Part shown: in pieces, positions 22,553 through 31,617 of the stretch
Layout of the letters: every line of letters begins with the position of its first letter
How positions within the stretch are numbered: the first letter of the stretch is position 1
NCBI GenBank assembly: GCA_006386115.1
Contig: VFIW01000018.1
Location: 62,001-126,000 of the forward strand
Direction: 5' to 3'
DNA length: 64,000 bases
Origin: Globisporangium splendens
Taxonomy: Eukaryota; Oomycota; Peronosporomycetes; Pythiales; Pythiaceae
Made by a program: the position numbers and the translations under genes
The notes under the pieces: generated by a model
What the model was told of the DNA's origin: nothing
Seen by the model: only the letters and a program-made list of their open reading frames with translations
Databases searched by the model: none

Positions 22553-23789
22553 CTGTGACGCTTCCGTCCTCCGTCGCAGCGATTCACAAACGGCGCGCAT
22601 AGGAAGAGACCAATTGGAAGAAGCTGCTGTTAATTTTTGTGCTGCAGCTTCAATGTCGTCAGCAGCTTTCGGTGGTACCGTACGACATGGGTCGAGATCC
22701 CACAGAGTGAAGGTCGATCTGAGAAGCTTGGTGCCGAAATGGGACTCTGCGATTGGTTGAATATACAACACAAGTCTTTTCAGCCAATCGCTGCGCAACG
22801 ATCACGTCAAGTCGCAACTTGGCAATCAATGCGATTGGATCAGCCTGGAGGGTATCTTGGATGTGTTCAGGTCAAAGTGGGTCTGTGCGACTAAAGCTCG
22901 ATTTCTCTCGTCGCGTGCTGACGGCGATTATGACAAGGTAGGACACTGCCGACCACCGCTCTCGCCCTCGACGACCACTCGATTGATCTGGACGACATGG
23001 TGAGCGAAGGTGTTCACTCTGGAAACAAGTCGAGGGAATAGAGTGATGGTTTGGACTGTGCTTGGTTGCTGGTGTGTGTGTTCGGAAGGCAAAAAGGACA
23101 CTCACTCGTCTACTGGCGTGCGACATGGGGTCGAATTGAGGCAGACGAGCGCTTGCTATTTCAACCAATTAGAATAATACATCGTGTTTAGTAGCCAATG
23201 ACGTGCCATTCTACAATGACTAAGTGGCTGTCGCAAAATTCAGCAATGCTGATGGTAGAATTTGAACACTGCAAAAAAATGACTGCTACAAAGCAATTCG
23301 ACACATGCACAGCCACATAAACGGTGCAAAACGCGATCCTGTCATTTGGCTTTTGAAAGTTGCCCACTGCAGATGATCAACAGCACAGCCAATCGCTAGA
23401 TCCGCGGCTCCTGCAACGAAAGTCGATATACTATATTGCATGTTGATATCAACCACCCATCCTGCTGCAAGCGCGCTTTCTTTTGTTGAGGGTTAGCACG
23501 TCGGCAGCTTCGTCTTGTACGCTGTATTCGCTACAAGCTGGCCATTGAAAACGCTGAAGCGCCGTGCGCTGGCAGCAGGAGGAGACAGCAAGGCACCCAG
23601 CGTGAGTAACCACCACCGCTTCTCTTTTTAGCTGCCCTCTTTCTGCTCTGGTATCGGTTTGGTGAGTGAGTTTCGTGCATCTGCAATTTTGACTAGGTTT
23701 GCTGTAGTCCGAGCGACTTGTTTCAGAACAATCAGGGCGAGAAATCTCGTGTCATCAATCCTATGGATCTCCCCCAGGTTTCTATGACG
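22553..23789. other. Gene-free stretch before the inverted repeat
   Basis: Upstream flank of copy 1. No supported gene. Near 23715-23777 there is an acceptor-like CAG followed by a short open piece (NNQGEKS...NPMDLPQ) that might be a remnant exon; it cannot be assigned. Confidence 0.4.
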
Positions 23790-23902
23790 ATGCAGCAAAG
23801 CGGTTCCAGACTTTCAGTGAAAAGAGCAACAAGTATATCGAGAGTTTCATTTCCAAATTACTTGAAATACTAGCAATCCACGGCATTGCATGTGCAAGGT
23901 AA
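23781..23902 (+). pseudogene. Truncated copy of a hypothetical C-terminus
   Basis: An open piece encodes FYDDAAKRFQTFSEKSNKYI... and ends in TAA at 23900-23902. Its last ~35 residues equal the C-terminus of the minus-strand frame 29072-29398 at the other outer edge of the inverted repeat. Upstream of the repeat boundary the two differ, so the piece is either the end of a different transcript or a truncated duplicate. Confidence 0.35.
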
Positions 23903-23966
23903 ACCCAAGGCGGACTCGCACGGACTGATTGCCACGAGTCTCAAGAAAAAACCTCTCGTGCGCTCC

Positions 23967-25253
23967 TTACAGCTTACTAAGGTCAAATTCATGCACGATC
24001 ACTTTGCTGGCTGCTTGGCGAGTGACAAACGCGCGCTCGTCGCTCGAGAGAAAGCTGGCACCGTGAAACGCGGCATGCTCGTGCGCGACCTGCACGAGCT
24101 TGTAGACATGCTCGTCTGGGTAGTCTTGCAACGCCAGCGTGCGGTTGATGATCTCTTGCCACGGATCCAGTGTCGCCAGTTTCGCGGCGTGCTGGTCGCA
24201 GATATCGCTCGCACTCACATCGGCGTCTTTTACCAAGATGAACGCGCAGATGGCCACGTGGAGCCACACTCGCCAGGCGCGAACGCGGTCGTCATGGTCG
24301 AGCAAGTGCTCCATTTGCTTCAGCGACCATGCTGACGTGACGGCGTGCACGATCACAAAGTCACTACCACCGATCATCGCGTACAACCACAGCGTGAAAT
24401 CCAGCGCAAAGTTGCCATCGACCTTCGACAAGTCGTATTCATCCAACGTGCTGGCAATCAACTCAAAGGCTGCCTTGCTACCTCGCTCCGGGTGCGCCGA
24501 GAGTGCGTTGAGCTTCTTCTGGAAACCGCCAAGGGGTAGCTCCGAGATCGCCTTTGTTTGGAGGCGCTCACCCACCTCGCGCAGAACGAATTCGTGGTTC
24601 CTCACAGCATGCACAAGACGCACGGCTTCCTCTCGAGTGAGCGCCTTCTTGCTTCCAGCGGAAGACTCGTTGTGCTTCTTTTGTCCGTCGTACGAGAGGT
24701 ACGAGAAATGGAAGTACGCCAACCCTTCGGCAATCAAACGGTCTCCACCAATGTGGAATGCGTATCCGAGTTGAATGATTCCGTGCAAAAGCGCGCCACT
24801 GAGGCCCCCAACGAGGCTTGGCAGATGCTTCTTCACGGCGCCGTCGGTTCCGAGCAACTTGACTTCATGGCCGTAGAACGCCAGCAGCGCATCGAAGTCT
24901 TGGCGTTTCCCGAGGAGCTTCTCAACGTACTCTGCAGAGGGCACCAGCGTCACAGCGCGCTCGGAACGGATCTCGTCCACCGCGACGACATCGTATGGAT
25001 CTTCGTGGCTCGGCGTAACCGGTTCCAGCTTCTTTTTCGCGTAATGTTCGGCGAAATCGTCGATCTGGTGCTTGGTCGCGCCGAGTTCATACAGCGCCAC
25101 GACGAGGTGCAGGAGGTGGTTGGAGAGGTACCCCCCGTACTCGATGCCGAACTTCTTGGTCGAGTAGTGGTCGATCCATTGGTTCTGGACGTCACTAGGA
25201 GCGAGATGCTTGCGGATGATGGTGGTGTCCGTCGCCGTTGTACGAGAAGCCAT
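23967..25253 (-). CDS. Questin-oxidase-like protein, copy 2 (left arm)
   Basis: Intronless, 428 residues, starting MASRTTATDT. The protein is identical to copy 3 and clearly related to copy 1 across its length (YLSNHLLHLVVALYELGAT, HGIIQLGYAFHIGGDRL, IVHAVTSAWSLKQMEHLL). Relative to copy 1 it has a slightly longer N-terminus and an altered C-terminal end (KVIVHEFDLSKL). The gene sits wholly within the left arm of the inverted repeat, is transcribed away from the repeat centre, and is divergent from copy 3. Function is as for the PF14027 family: a putative Baeyer-Villiger-type oxygenase acting on polyketide-like or aromatic compounds, with the substrate unknown. Confidence 0.85.
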   Translation of the reverse strand: MASRTTATDTTIIRKHLAPSDVQNQWIDHYSTKKFGIEYGGYLSNHLLHLVVALYELGATKHQIDDFAEHYAKKKLEPVTPSHEDPYDVVAVDEIRSERAVTLVPSAEYVEKLLGKRQDFDALLAFYGHEVKLLGTDGAVKKHLPSLVGGLSGALLHGIIQLGYAFHIGGDRLIAEGLAYFHFSYLSYDGQKKHNESSAGSKKALTREEAVRLVHAVRNHEFVLREVGERLQTKAISELPLGGFQKKLNALSAHPERGSKAAFELIASTLDEYDLSKVDGNFALDFTLWLYAMIGGSDFVIVHAVTSAWSLKQMEHLLDHDDRVRAWRVWLHVAICAFILVKDADVSASDICDQHAAKLATLDPWQEIINRTLALQDYPDEHVYKLVQVAHEHAAFHGASFLSSDERAFVTRQAASKVIVHEFDLSKL

Positions 25254-25315
25254 TCTCACTGATGCTGGTGCTTGGTGGTGTGGTGGATGCCGATGCGTGT
25301 GTGCGTGGGAGTTCC

Positions 25316-25328
25316 AATTGAACAATGA
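25316..25328 (-). promoter_or_regulatory. Initiator-like TCATTGTTCAATT upstream of copy 2
   Basis: On the minus strand, 63 bp upstream of the ATG at 25253. It matches the oomycete composite TCATTYYNCAWTT with one deviation (G at the first Y). The same element is mirrored at copy 3 and conserved in altered form at copy 1. Confidence 0.5.
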
Positions 25329-27645
25329 CAGTGGCGTTCCAGCTCTACTTTGTGGCGCTAGTGCGCAAACTGCGCGCAGTCGGCGTCGCATGGGACCCGA
25401 AAAAGTCGATGCTGTTGTAATAATCCCTACTGGGCTGTCAGGAACTTTTTCGGCGGTGGGGGTGCGTGCATGCCGGTGTTCGTGTACGACATGGGTCTCG
25501 CTCGTCCTCTTGGAGTTTGCATCCAGAGAGTGAATGAAGGTCGGTTGGACTGGGTTGTCCTCACAACCAGTGCTGCAAACGGATGTCTCGTTGTGTCAGT
25601 TAGGAAACACTGATTTGGTAATCAAGATAGATTCCTCCTGGACGATCCTGCTTCGGTAATCAAGACAGGCCGGTCTCACATCGAGCCGAGGTCGCGCCTA
25701 TGAGATCAGGTTCAGAAAGAGAGAGAGAGAGAGAAAGTGAAGGTAATTCTACTTAACTTATGATCTACACACAGTTTAAGCATTCCCGAGTCTCATTAAC
25801 ACTGCTGAGAGTGAGGTGTTTCTAATTTTTGACGGTGTGGCACGAACATCATTGCCGAGTAAAGCTGCGACTTGGGACATAAGAACTTGATCATCTCTGA
25901 TATCAGGTACAATGATGCCGACAAAGGATCAGGTGACACAGTAGAATCTCATCCGTAGGCGTGAGGTCAGGAGACGGTCGATCGTCATGCATCAAGGAAA
26001 TAAGCTTCTATGCAGGCACATACGACCGATGTTCACAAACTATTGGTGGAGAAAAGTCAGCAGAGCTCATCTGCAGTAGTGGGCGAAGCTGCAGGCAGCG
26101 ATCTTAAAATCTATCAAGTTAACAGTCGCCACATCCTGCGCCGTGACTTGATTCACACCTGGGGACTCATCATTAGCAAACGCGATGACGCGAAGCCTAG
26201 GGTTCTGGCGGCAAGACAGTTTACGCGCGCGACATGAAGGGTGAATGTAATACTCAGAGTCCCCTCCAGAAGTCCTCGCAAAAAAAAAAGTGACAGACAC
26301 CTGGTGTATTGTACATGCACACGCGATTTGCCAAGCAGCCATAAGCATTGGAATCTGTTCGTCTGGGTACTCGGATCATTCGCAGCTAAGCAGATGACGT
26401 GGCTTGTATACCATTATCTGAACGATACTCGTTCAGAGGATGGATGGAGATACCAATCCAAAAATGAAATCCTACATCCGTTTTCCTTCTCCGTAATGCG
26501 CACGCATGAGGGGAATCAAAACGATGCTCGGAACACCCCTCCATGCAGCTAGGTACTGTAATTGCCATACCCACGAGTTTTGCTGCACCATCATCGTGGA
26601 CAACTCACACCCTCTCTCGTGCAAACGGCGCCTCAACTGTCCTCATGGCAAATCGCGTGTGCATGTACAATACACCAGGTGTCTGTCACTTTTTTTTTTG
26701 CGAGGACTTCTGGAGGGGACTCTGAGTATTACATTCACCCTTCATGTCGCGCGCGTAAACTGTCTTGCCGCCAGAACCCTAGGCTTCGCGTCATCGCGTT
26801 TGCTAATGATGAGTCCCCACGGTGTTCATCAGTCCGCGCAGAGGTCGACTGTTAACTTGATAGATTTTAAGATCGCTGCCTGCAGCTTCGCCCACTACTG
26901 CAGATGAGCTCTGCTGACTTTTCTCCACCAATAGTTTGTGAACATCGGTCGTATGTGCCTGCATAGAAGCTTATTTCCTTGATGCATGACGATCGACCGT
27001 CTCCTGACCTCACGCCTACGGATGAGATTCTACTGTGTCACCTGATCCTTTGTCGGCATCATTGTACCTGATATCAGAGATGATCAAGTTCTTATGTCCC
27101 AAGTCGCAGCTTTACTCGGCAATGATGTTCGTGCCACACCGTCAAAAATTAGAAACACCTCACTCTCAGCAGTGTTAATGAGACTCGGGAATGCTTAAAC
27201 TGTGTGTAGATCATAAGTTAAGTAGAATTACCTTCACTTTCTCTCTCTCTCTCTCTTTCTGAACCTGATCTCATAGGCGCGACCTCGGCTCGATGTGAGA
27301 CCGGCCTGTCTTGATTACCGAAGCAGGATCGTCCAGGAGGAATCTATCTTGATTACCAAATCAGTGTTTCCTAACTGACACAACGAGACATCCGTTTGCA
27401 GCACTGGTTGTGAGGACAACCCAGTCCAACCGACCTTCATTCACTCTCTGGATGCAAACTCCAAGAGGACGAGCGAGACCCATGTCGTACACGAACACCG
27501 GCATGCACGCACCCCCACCGCCGAAAAAGTTCCTGACAGCCCAGTAGGGATTATTACAACAGCATCGACTTTTTCGGGTCCCATGCGACGCCGACTGCGC
27601 GCAGTTTGCGCACTAGCGCCACAAAGTAGAGCTGGAACGCCACTG
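25329..27645. other. Divergent intergenic region with repeat centre
   Basis: About 2.3 kb between the two divergent questin-oxidase genes. Apart from the 314-bp centre it is mirrored. No gene was recognised; small frames on both sides are mirror images. It contains (GA)n tracts at about 25719 and 27241 and A10/T10 runs near 26280 and 26691. Confidence 0.5.
26333..26646. other. 314-bp single-copy spacer of the inverted repeat
   Basis: Sequence between the two arms with no mirror partner. The arms end at ACGCGATTTGCC (left) and GGCAAATCGCGT (right). No gene or known element was recognised inside. Confidence 0.85.
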
Positions 27646-27658
27646 TCATTGTTCAATT
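27646..27658 (+). promoter_or_regulatory. Initiator-like TCATTGTTCAATT upstream of copy 3
   Basis: Lies 63 bp upstream of the ATG at 27721 and fits the oomycete initiator plus flanking-promoter form. Mirror of 25316-25328. Confidence 0.5.
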
Positions 27659-27720
27659 GGAACTCCCACGCACACACGCATCGGCATCCACCACACCACC
27701 AAGCACCAGCATCAGTGAGA

Positions 27721-29007
27721 ATGGCTTCTCGTACAACGGCGACGGACACCACCATCATCCGCAAGCATCTCGCTCCTAGTGACGTCCAGAACCAATGGAT
27801 CGACCACTACTCGACCAAGAAGTTCGGCATCGAGTACGGGGGGTACCTCTCCAACCACCTCCTGCACCTCGTCGTGGCGCTGTATGAACTCGGCGCGACC
27901 AAGCACCAGATCGACGATTTCGCCGAACATTACGCGAAAAAGAAGCTGGAACCGGTTACGCCGAGCCACGAAGATCCATACGATGTCGTCGCGGTGGACG
28001 AGATCCGTTCCGAGCGCGCTGTGACGCTGGTGCCCTCTGCAGAGTACGTTGAGAAGCTCCTCGGGAAACGCCAAGACTTCGATGCGCTGCTGGCGTTCTA
28101 CGGCCATGAAGTCAAGTTGCTCGGAACCGACGGCGCCGTGAAGAAGCATCTGCCAAGCCTCGTTGGGGGCCTCAGTGGCGCGCTTTTGCACGGAATCATT
28201 CAACTCGGATACGCATTCCACATTGGTGGAGACCGTTTGATTGCCGAAGGGTTGGCGTACTTCCATTTCTCGTACCTCTCGTACGACGGACAAAAGAAGC
28301 ACAACGAGTCTTCCGCTGGAAGCAAGAAGGCGCTCACTCGAGAGGAAGCCGTGCGTCTTGTGCATGCTGTGAGGAACCACGAATTCGTTCTGCGCGAGGT
28401 GGGTGAGCGCCTCCAAACAAAGGCGATCTCGGAGCTACCCCTTGGCGGTTTCCAGAAGAAGCTCAACGCACTCTCGGCGCACCCGGAGCGAGGTAGCAAG
28501 GCAGCCTTTGAGTTGATTGCCAGCACGTTGGATGAATACGACTTGTCGAAGGTCGATGGCAACTTTGCGCTGGATTTCACGCTGTGGTTGTACGCGATGA
28601 TCGGTGGTAGTGACTTTGTGATCGTGCACGCCGTCACGTCAGCATGGTCGCTGAAGCAAATGGAGCACTTGCTCGACCATGACGACCGCGTTCGCGCCTG
28701 GCGAGTGTGGCTCCACGTGGCCATCTGCGCGTTCATCTTGGTAAAAGACGCCGATGTGAGTGCGAGCGATATCTGCGACCAGCACGCCGCGAAACTGGCG
28801 ACACTGGATCCGTGGCAAGAGATCATCAACCGCACGCTGGCGTTGCAAGACTACCCAGACGAGCATGTCTACAAGCTCGTGCAGGTCGCGCACGAGCATG
28901 CCGCGTTTCACGGTGCCAGCTTTCTCTCGAGCGACGAGCGCGCGTTTGTCACTCGCCAAGCAGCCAGCAAAGTGATCGTGCATGAATTTGACCTTAGTAA
29001 GCTGTAA
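27721..29007 (+). CDS. Questin-oxidase-like protein, copy 3 (right arm)
   Basis: Intronless, 428 residues, identical in protein sequence to copy 2. The start is the ATG at 27721 (MASRTTATDT), although the frame is open 46 codons upstream without another ATG. Motifs are as in copy 2: YLSNHLLH, GALLHGIIQLGYAFHIGG, EGLAYFHFSYLS, HAVTSAWSLKQMEHLL. Transcription runs outward, toward the DAHP synthase gene. Identity with copy 2 extends into flanking non-coding DNA, so the pair is a very recent duplication or is kept identical by gene conversion. Both copies look functional. Confidence 0.85.
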   Translation: MASRTTATDTTIIRKHLAPSDVQNQWIDHYSTKKFGIEYGGYLSNHLLHLVVALYELGATKHQIDDFAEHYAKKKLEPVTPSHEDPYDVVAVDEIRSERAVTLVPSAEYVEKLLGKRQDFDALLAFYGHEVKLLGTDGAVKKHLPSLVGGLSGALLHGIIQLGYAFHIGGDRLIAEGLAYFHFSYLSYDGQKKHNESSAGSKKALTREEAVRLVHAVRNHEFVLREVGERLQTKAISELPLGGFQKKLNALSAHPERGSKAAFELIASTLDEYDLSKVDGNFALDFTLWLYAMIGGSDFVIVHAVTSAWSLKQMEHLLDHDDRVRAWRVWLHVAICAFILVKDADVSASDICDQHAAKLATLDPWQEIINRTLALQDYPDEHVYKLVQVAHEHAAFHGASFLSSDERAFVTRQAASKVIVHEFDLSKL

Positions 29008-29071
29008 GGAGCGCACGAGAGGTTTTTTCTTGAGACTCGTGGCAATCAGTCCGTGCGAGTCCGCCTTGGGT

Positions 29072-29398
29072 TTACCTTGCACATGCAATGCCGTGGATTG
29101 CTAGTATTTCAAGTAATTTGGAAATGAAACTCTCGATATACTTGTTGCTCTTTTCATTGAAAGTCTGGAACCGTTTTACTGCATGCACAAAGTTGCACGG
29201 GTCGGAGGAGATTTCAGAGTTTGCCTTCAGATGAAGCTGGTCGTGAGTGGACATTGCATTCGCTGCGTTTTCGTGGGACAGATCAAAAGCAATAGCGTGG
29301 GGTGATAGCAGACCATTGCTAAGCAGTTGAGTTGATTCGTGTGCATGAACGGATGACTGTGGATGTGTCTGTCGTGCTCGGATCAACCGCAACAACAT
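29072..29398 (-). CDS. Hypothetical 108-residue protein
   Basis: ATG at 29398, TAA at 29072. No known domain was recognised. The C-terminal ~40 residues (RFQTFNEKSNKYIESFISKL) lie inside the inverted repeat and reappear at 23781-23902, whereas the N-terminal ~65 residues are outside it. Composition is protein-like rather than low-complexity, but a chance frame cannot be excluded. Either the duplication endpoint cut through this gene, or the frame is a mosaic. Confidence 0.3.
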   Translation of the reverse strand: MLLRLIRARQTHPQSSVHAHESTQLLSNGLLSPHAIAFDLSHENAANAMSTHDQLHLKANSEISSDPCNFVHAVKRFQTFNEKSNKYIESFISKLLEILAIHGIACAR

Positions 29399-29810
29399 GT
29401 CTATTTGGCGTGTGTTCGAAACTTTTGGTCCAGTAGACGAGTGTTTGAATCAAAAGGCAACAAGGACAGTCTTGTCAACTGACCTCAACTTTTGATATTT
29501 CATTCTGCAGCCAATCAAAGTCACGCATAAATACTTAACAACCAATCACGTGCCATTCGTCCACAACAAAATTCTTGTGGCGCACTCAACTCGCCAAAAA
29601 CAGAGTGTTCAATCGATTTATAGAGGAATTATCATTTGCTCATTTAAACAGGGTATGCGATTTCACATACATTGGCAGATTCAGTCGCGACTGGTGCTTG
29701 CGGCATAAAGTGTCGGCAGCCACGTCGACACCAGCACGAGGAGCAGGAGCTGCGAGTTCCCCGCTCTCGTTCACTCATCGGCGCATAGATAGTTAGAGAG
29801 AGAGAGCGCC
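29399..29810. other. Upstream region of DAHP synthase
   Basis: No gene was recognised. A short GA-rich tract (AGAGAGAGAG) lies immediately before the ATG at 29811. Confidence 0.4.
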
Positions 29811-31431
29811 ATGTCTGCCGCCAACAGCCACGCCAACGAAGAGGGCGACTGGTCGCCGTCGTCGTGGAGAAAGTTCCCGATCAAGCAGCAAGCCAAGTAC
29901 CCGGACGAAGCGGCACTGGGCAAAGTGCACGACAAGCGTACGTGTTTGTGTCTACATGGTGCGTAGATGATCGTATGTATGAATAACTGTCGTTGTTGTT
30001 GTATGTGCATGCAGTGCGCACACTTCCTGGTCTGGTGTCGGTGAAGGAGATTGAGAAGTTGAAGGAGCAGTTGGCCGAAGTCGCCGATGGCAAGCGCTTT
30101 TTGCTGCAAGGCGGCGATTGCGCCGAACGCTTCCAGGATTGCCAGGCGGATCTGATCGAGAAGAAGCTCAAGATCATGATCCAAATGAGTCTGGTGCTCG
30201 TGTGGGGTGCACGTATCCCCACCGTGCGTGTCGCGCGTATGGCCGGCCAGTTCGCCAAGCCGCGCTCGAGCGACACCGAGATCCTCGATGGTGGTACGTA
30301 AACATTCGTGGGTTTCCGCTTGCCTTTAGTATGGAGTATTGCGATTAACGTACTGTTGCTGTCGCGTGTGCATGTTAATGAACGTTAGAGGAAGTGCCGA
30401 GCTTCCGTGGCGAAAACATCAACGGTTACGAAAAGGAGAACCGTGTGCCGGACCCGGATCGTCTTCTTGAAGGGTATTTCCACAGTGCCGCGACTCTGAA
30501 TTACGGACGATTACTTGTGGACTCTGGTTTCGCTGATATCCACGATGCTGGCAAGTGGGACTTGGGCTTCGTGCAAGCGTCGACCCGCCGAGAGGAATAC
30601 CAGCACATGGTGCAGCAAATCACTGACAGTTTGCACTTTGTGCACATGTGCGGCGTCGGCTCGGAGGACAACCACTTGAAGACTGTCGATTTGTTCATCT
30701 CGCACGAAGGGCTGGAACTCGGATACGAGGAGACCATGACGCGCAAGGTCGACGGCAAGTACTACAACGTGGGCACCGATTTCTTGTGGATTGGCGACCG
30801 CACGCGTCAGCTTGACCATGCACACTTGGAGTACTTCCGCGGAATTGAGAACCCGATCGGGATCAAAGTTGGTCCGAGCATGAAGCCCGAAGACCTCGTG
30901 CCACTGATCCGCAAGCTCTGGCGCGACCCTGAAAACGACCCGGGCAAGATCACACTGATCACGCGCTACGGCAACGGCAAGGTCTCAGAAACGCTCCCCA
31001 AGCACATTGAGGTCGTCAAGGCTGCGGGCTTGAAGGTGATCTGGGCGTGCGATCCATGCCACGGCAACACGATCACGGCGGAGAACGGGTACAAGACGCG
31101 TCCGTTTGACCGCATCTTTGGCGAGCTCAAGCAAACGCTCGAGATCCATCGGCGCATGGGCTCGAACCTTGGCGGTGTGCACTTTGAGCTCACGGGTGAG
31201 AACGTGACGGAGTGCATTGGCGGTCCCGAGGGCATCAACGAAGTGGATCTCCCACTGCGGTACACGAGCTACTGCGACCCGCGCCTGAACTACTCGCAGA
31301 GCATGGAGGTGGCCTTCCTGCTAGCGAAGAGCCTGTCGATCAACCGCGAGCTGGCACCGCTCAACGAGAACGCGCGGCGCCGGAAGCGGTCCATTAGCGC
31401 TGTCACGTTCGACGAGACTGCAGCCAAGTAG
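29811..31431 (+). CDS. 3-deoxy-D-arabino-heptulosonate 7-phosphate synthase, class II (plant type)
   Basis: Three exons (29811-29937, 30015-30293, 30389-31431) give 482 residues. The enzyme condenses phosphoenolpyruvate with erythrose 4-phosphate, the first step of the shikimate pathway to aromatic amino acids. Family marks are WSPSSWRKFPIKQ near the N-terminus, GGDCAE (residues 75-80, metal and substrate site), SFRGENING, KVGPSMKP, CDPCHGNT (356-363) and HFELTGENVTECIGG. The usual CDPMHGNT has Met replaced by Cys359. There is no long N-terminal extension, so no plastid transit peptide, consistent with a cytosolic enzyme in a plastid-less lineage. Intron phases are consistent at both junctions. 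Confidence 0.96.
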
Positions 31432-31617
31432 ATGATCCAACATTCATTCTGTAGGGCCAGAATTGTAAATGGAGAAAGTTTGAACAGCTTTTGATCATAT
31501 ACACCGTGTGATTGGTCAAAATTACTCTTTGAACAGTTATGATTGGTTCAAAAAGCAAAAAGTGGTGACCCAATGTGAGGTTGCACACTAAAATTGCGCC
31601 AATTGCGGGAAGGCAAA

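Larger units (their letters stand above)
23790..26332 (+). repeat. Left arm of ~2.54-kb inverted repeat
   Basis: The arm mirrors 26647-29184. It includes an entire questin-oxidase-like gene, its promoter region, a (GA)n tract near 25719 and several hundred bp of intergenic DNA. Coding sequence and all compared non-coding blocks are identical. Exceptions are scattered changes at the outer end (for example 23817) and one diverged patch, 26129-26159. Outward of ~23790 similarity ends. Confidence 0.95.
26647..29184 (-). repeat. Right arm of ~2.54-kb inverted repeat
   Basis: Mirror of 23790-26332. Paired coordinates sum to 52974 in the outer part and 52979 in the inner part, because patch 26820-26845 is 5 bp shorter than its partner 26129-26159. 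The arm carries copy 3 of the questin-oxidase-like gene. Confidence 0.95.

Noticed and set aside
23715..23777. Possible exon with NPMDLPQ, recalling prefoldin subunit 5 N-termini
   Set aside because: Only about 17 residues, no start exon or downstream helices of a prefoldin; too short to assign.
25719..25736. (GA)n tract, mirrored near 27241
   Set aside because: Ordinary microsatellite inside the duplicated arm; no separate function seen.
27712..28416. 234-codon frame antisense to questin-oxidase copy 3 (and its mirror at 24558-25262)
   Set aside because: Shadow of the PF14027 coding frame, with no domain of its own.
23790..29184. Palindrome considered as transposon terminal inverted repeats, or as a replication or telomeric palindrome
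   Set aside because: No transposase in or near it, no target-site duplication noticed, no telomere-like repeats; the arms carry ordinary gene sequence.
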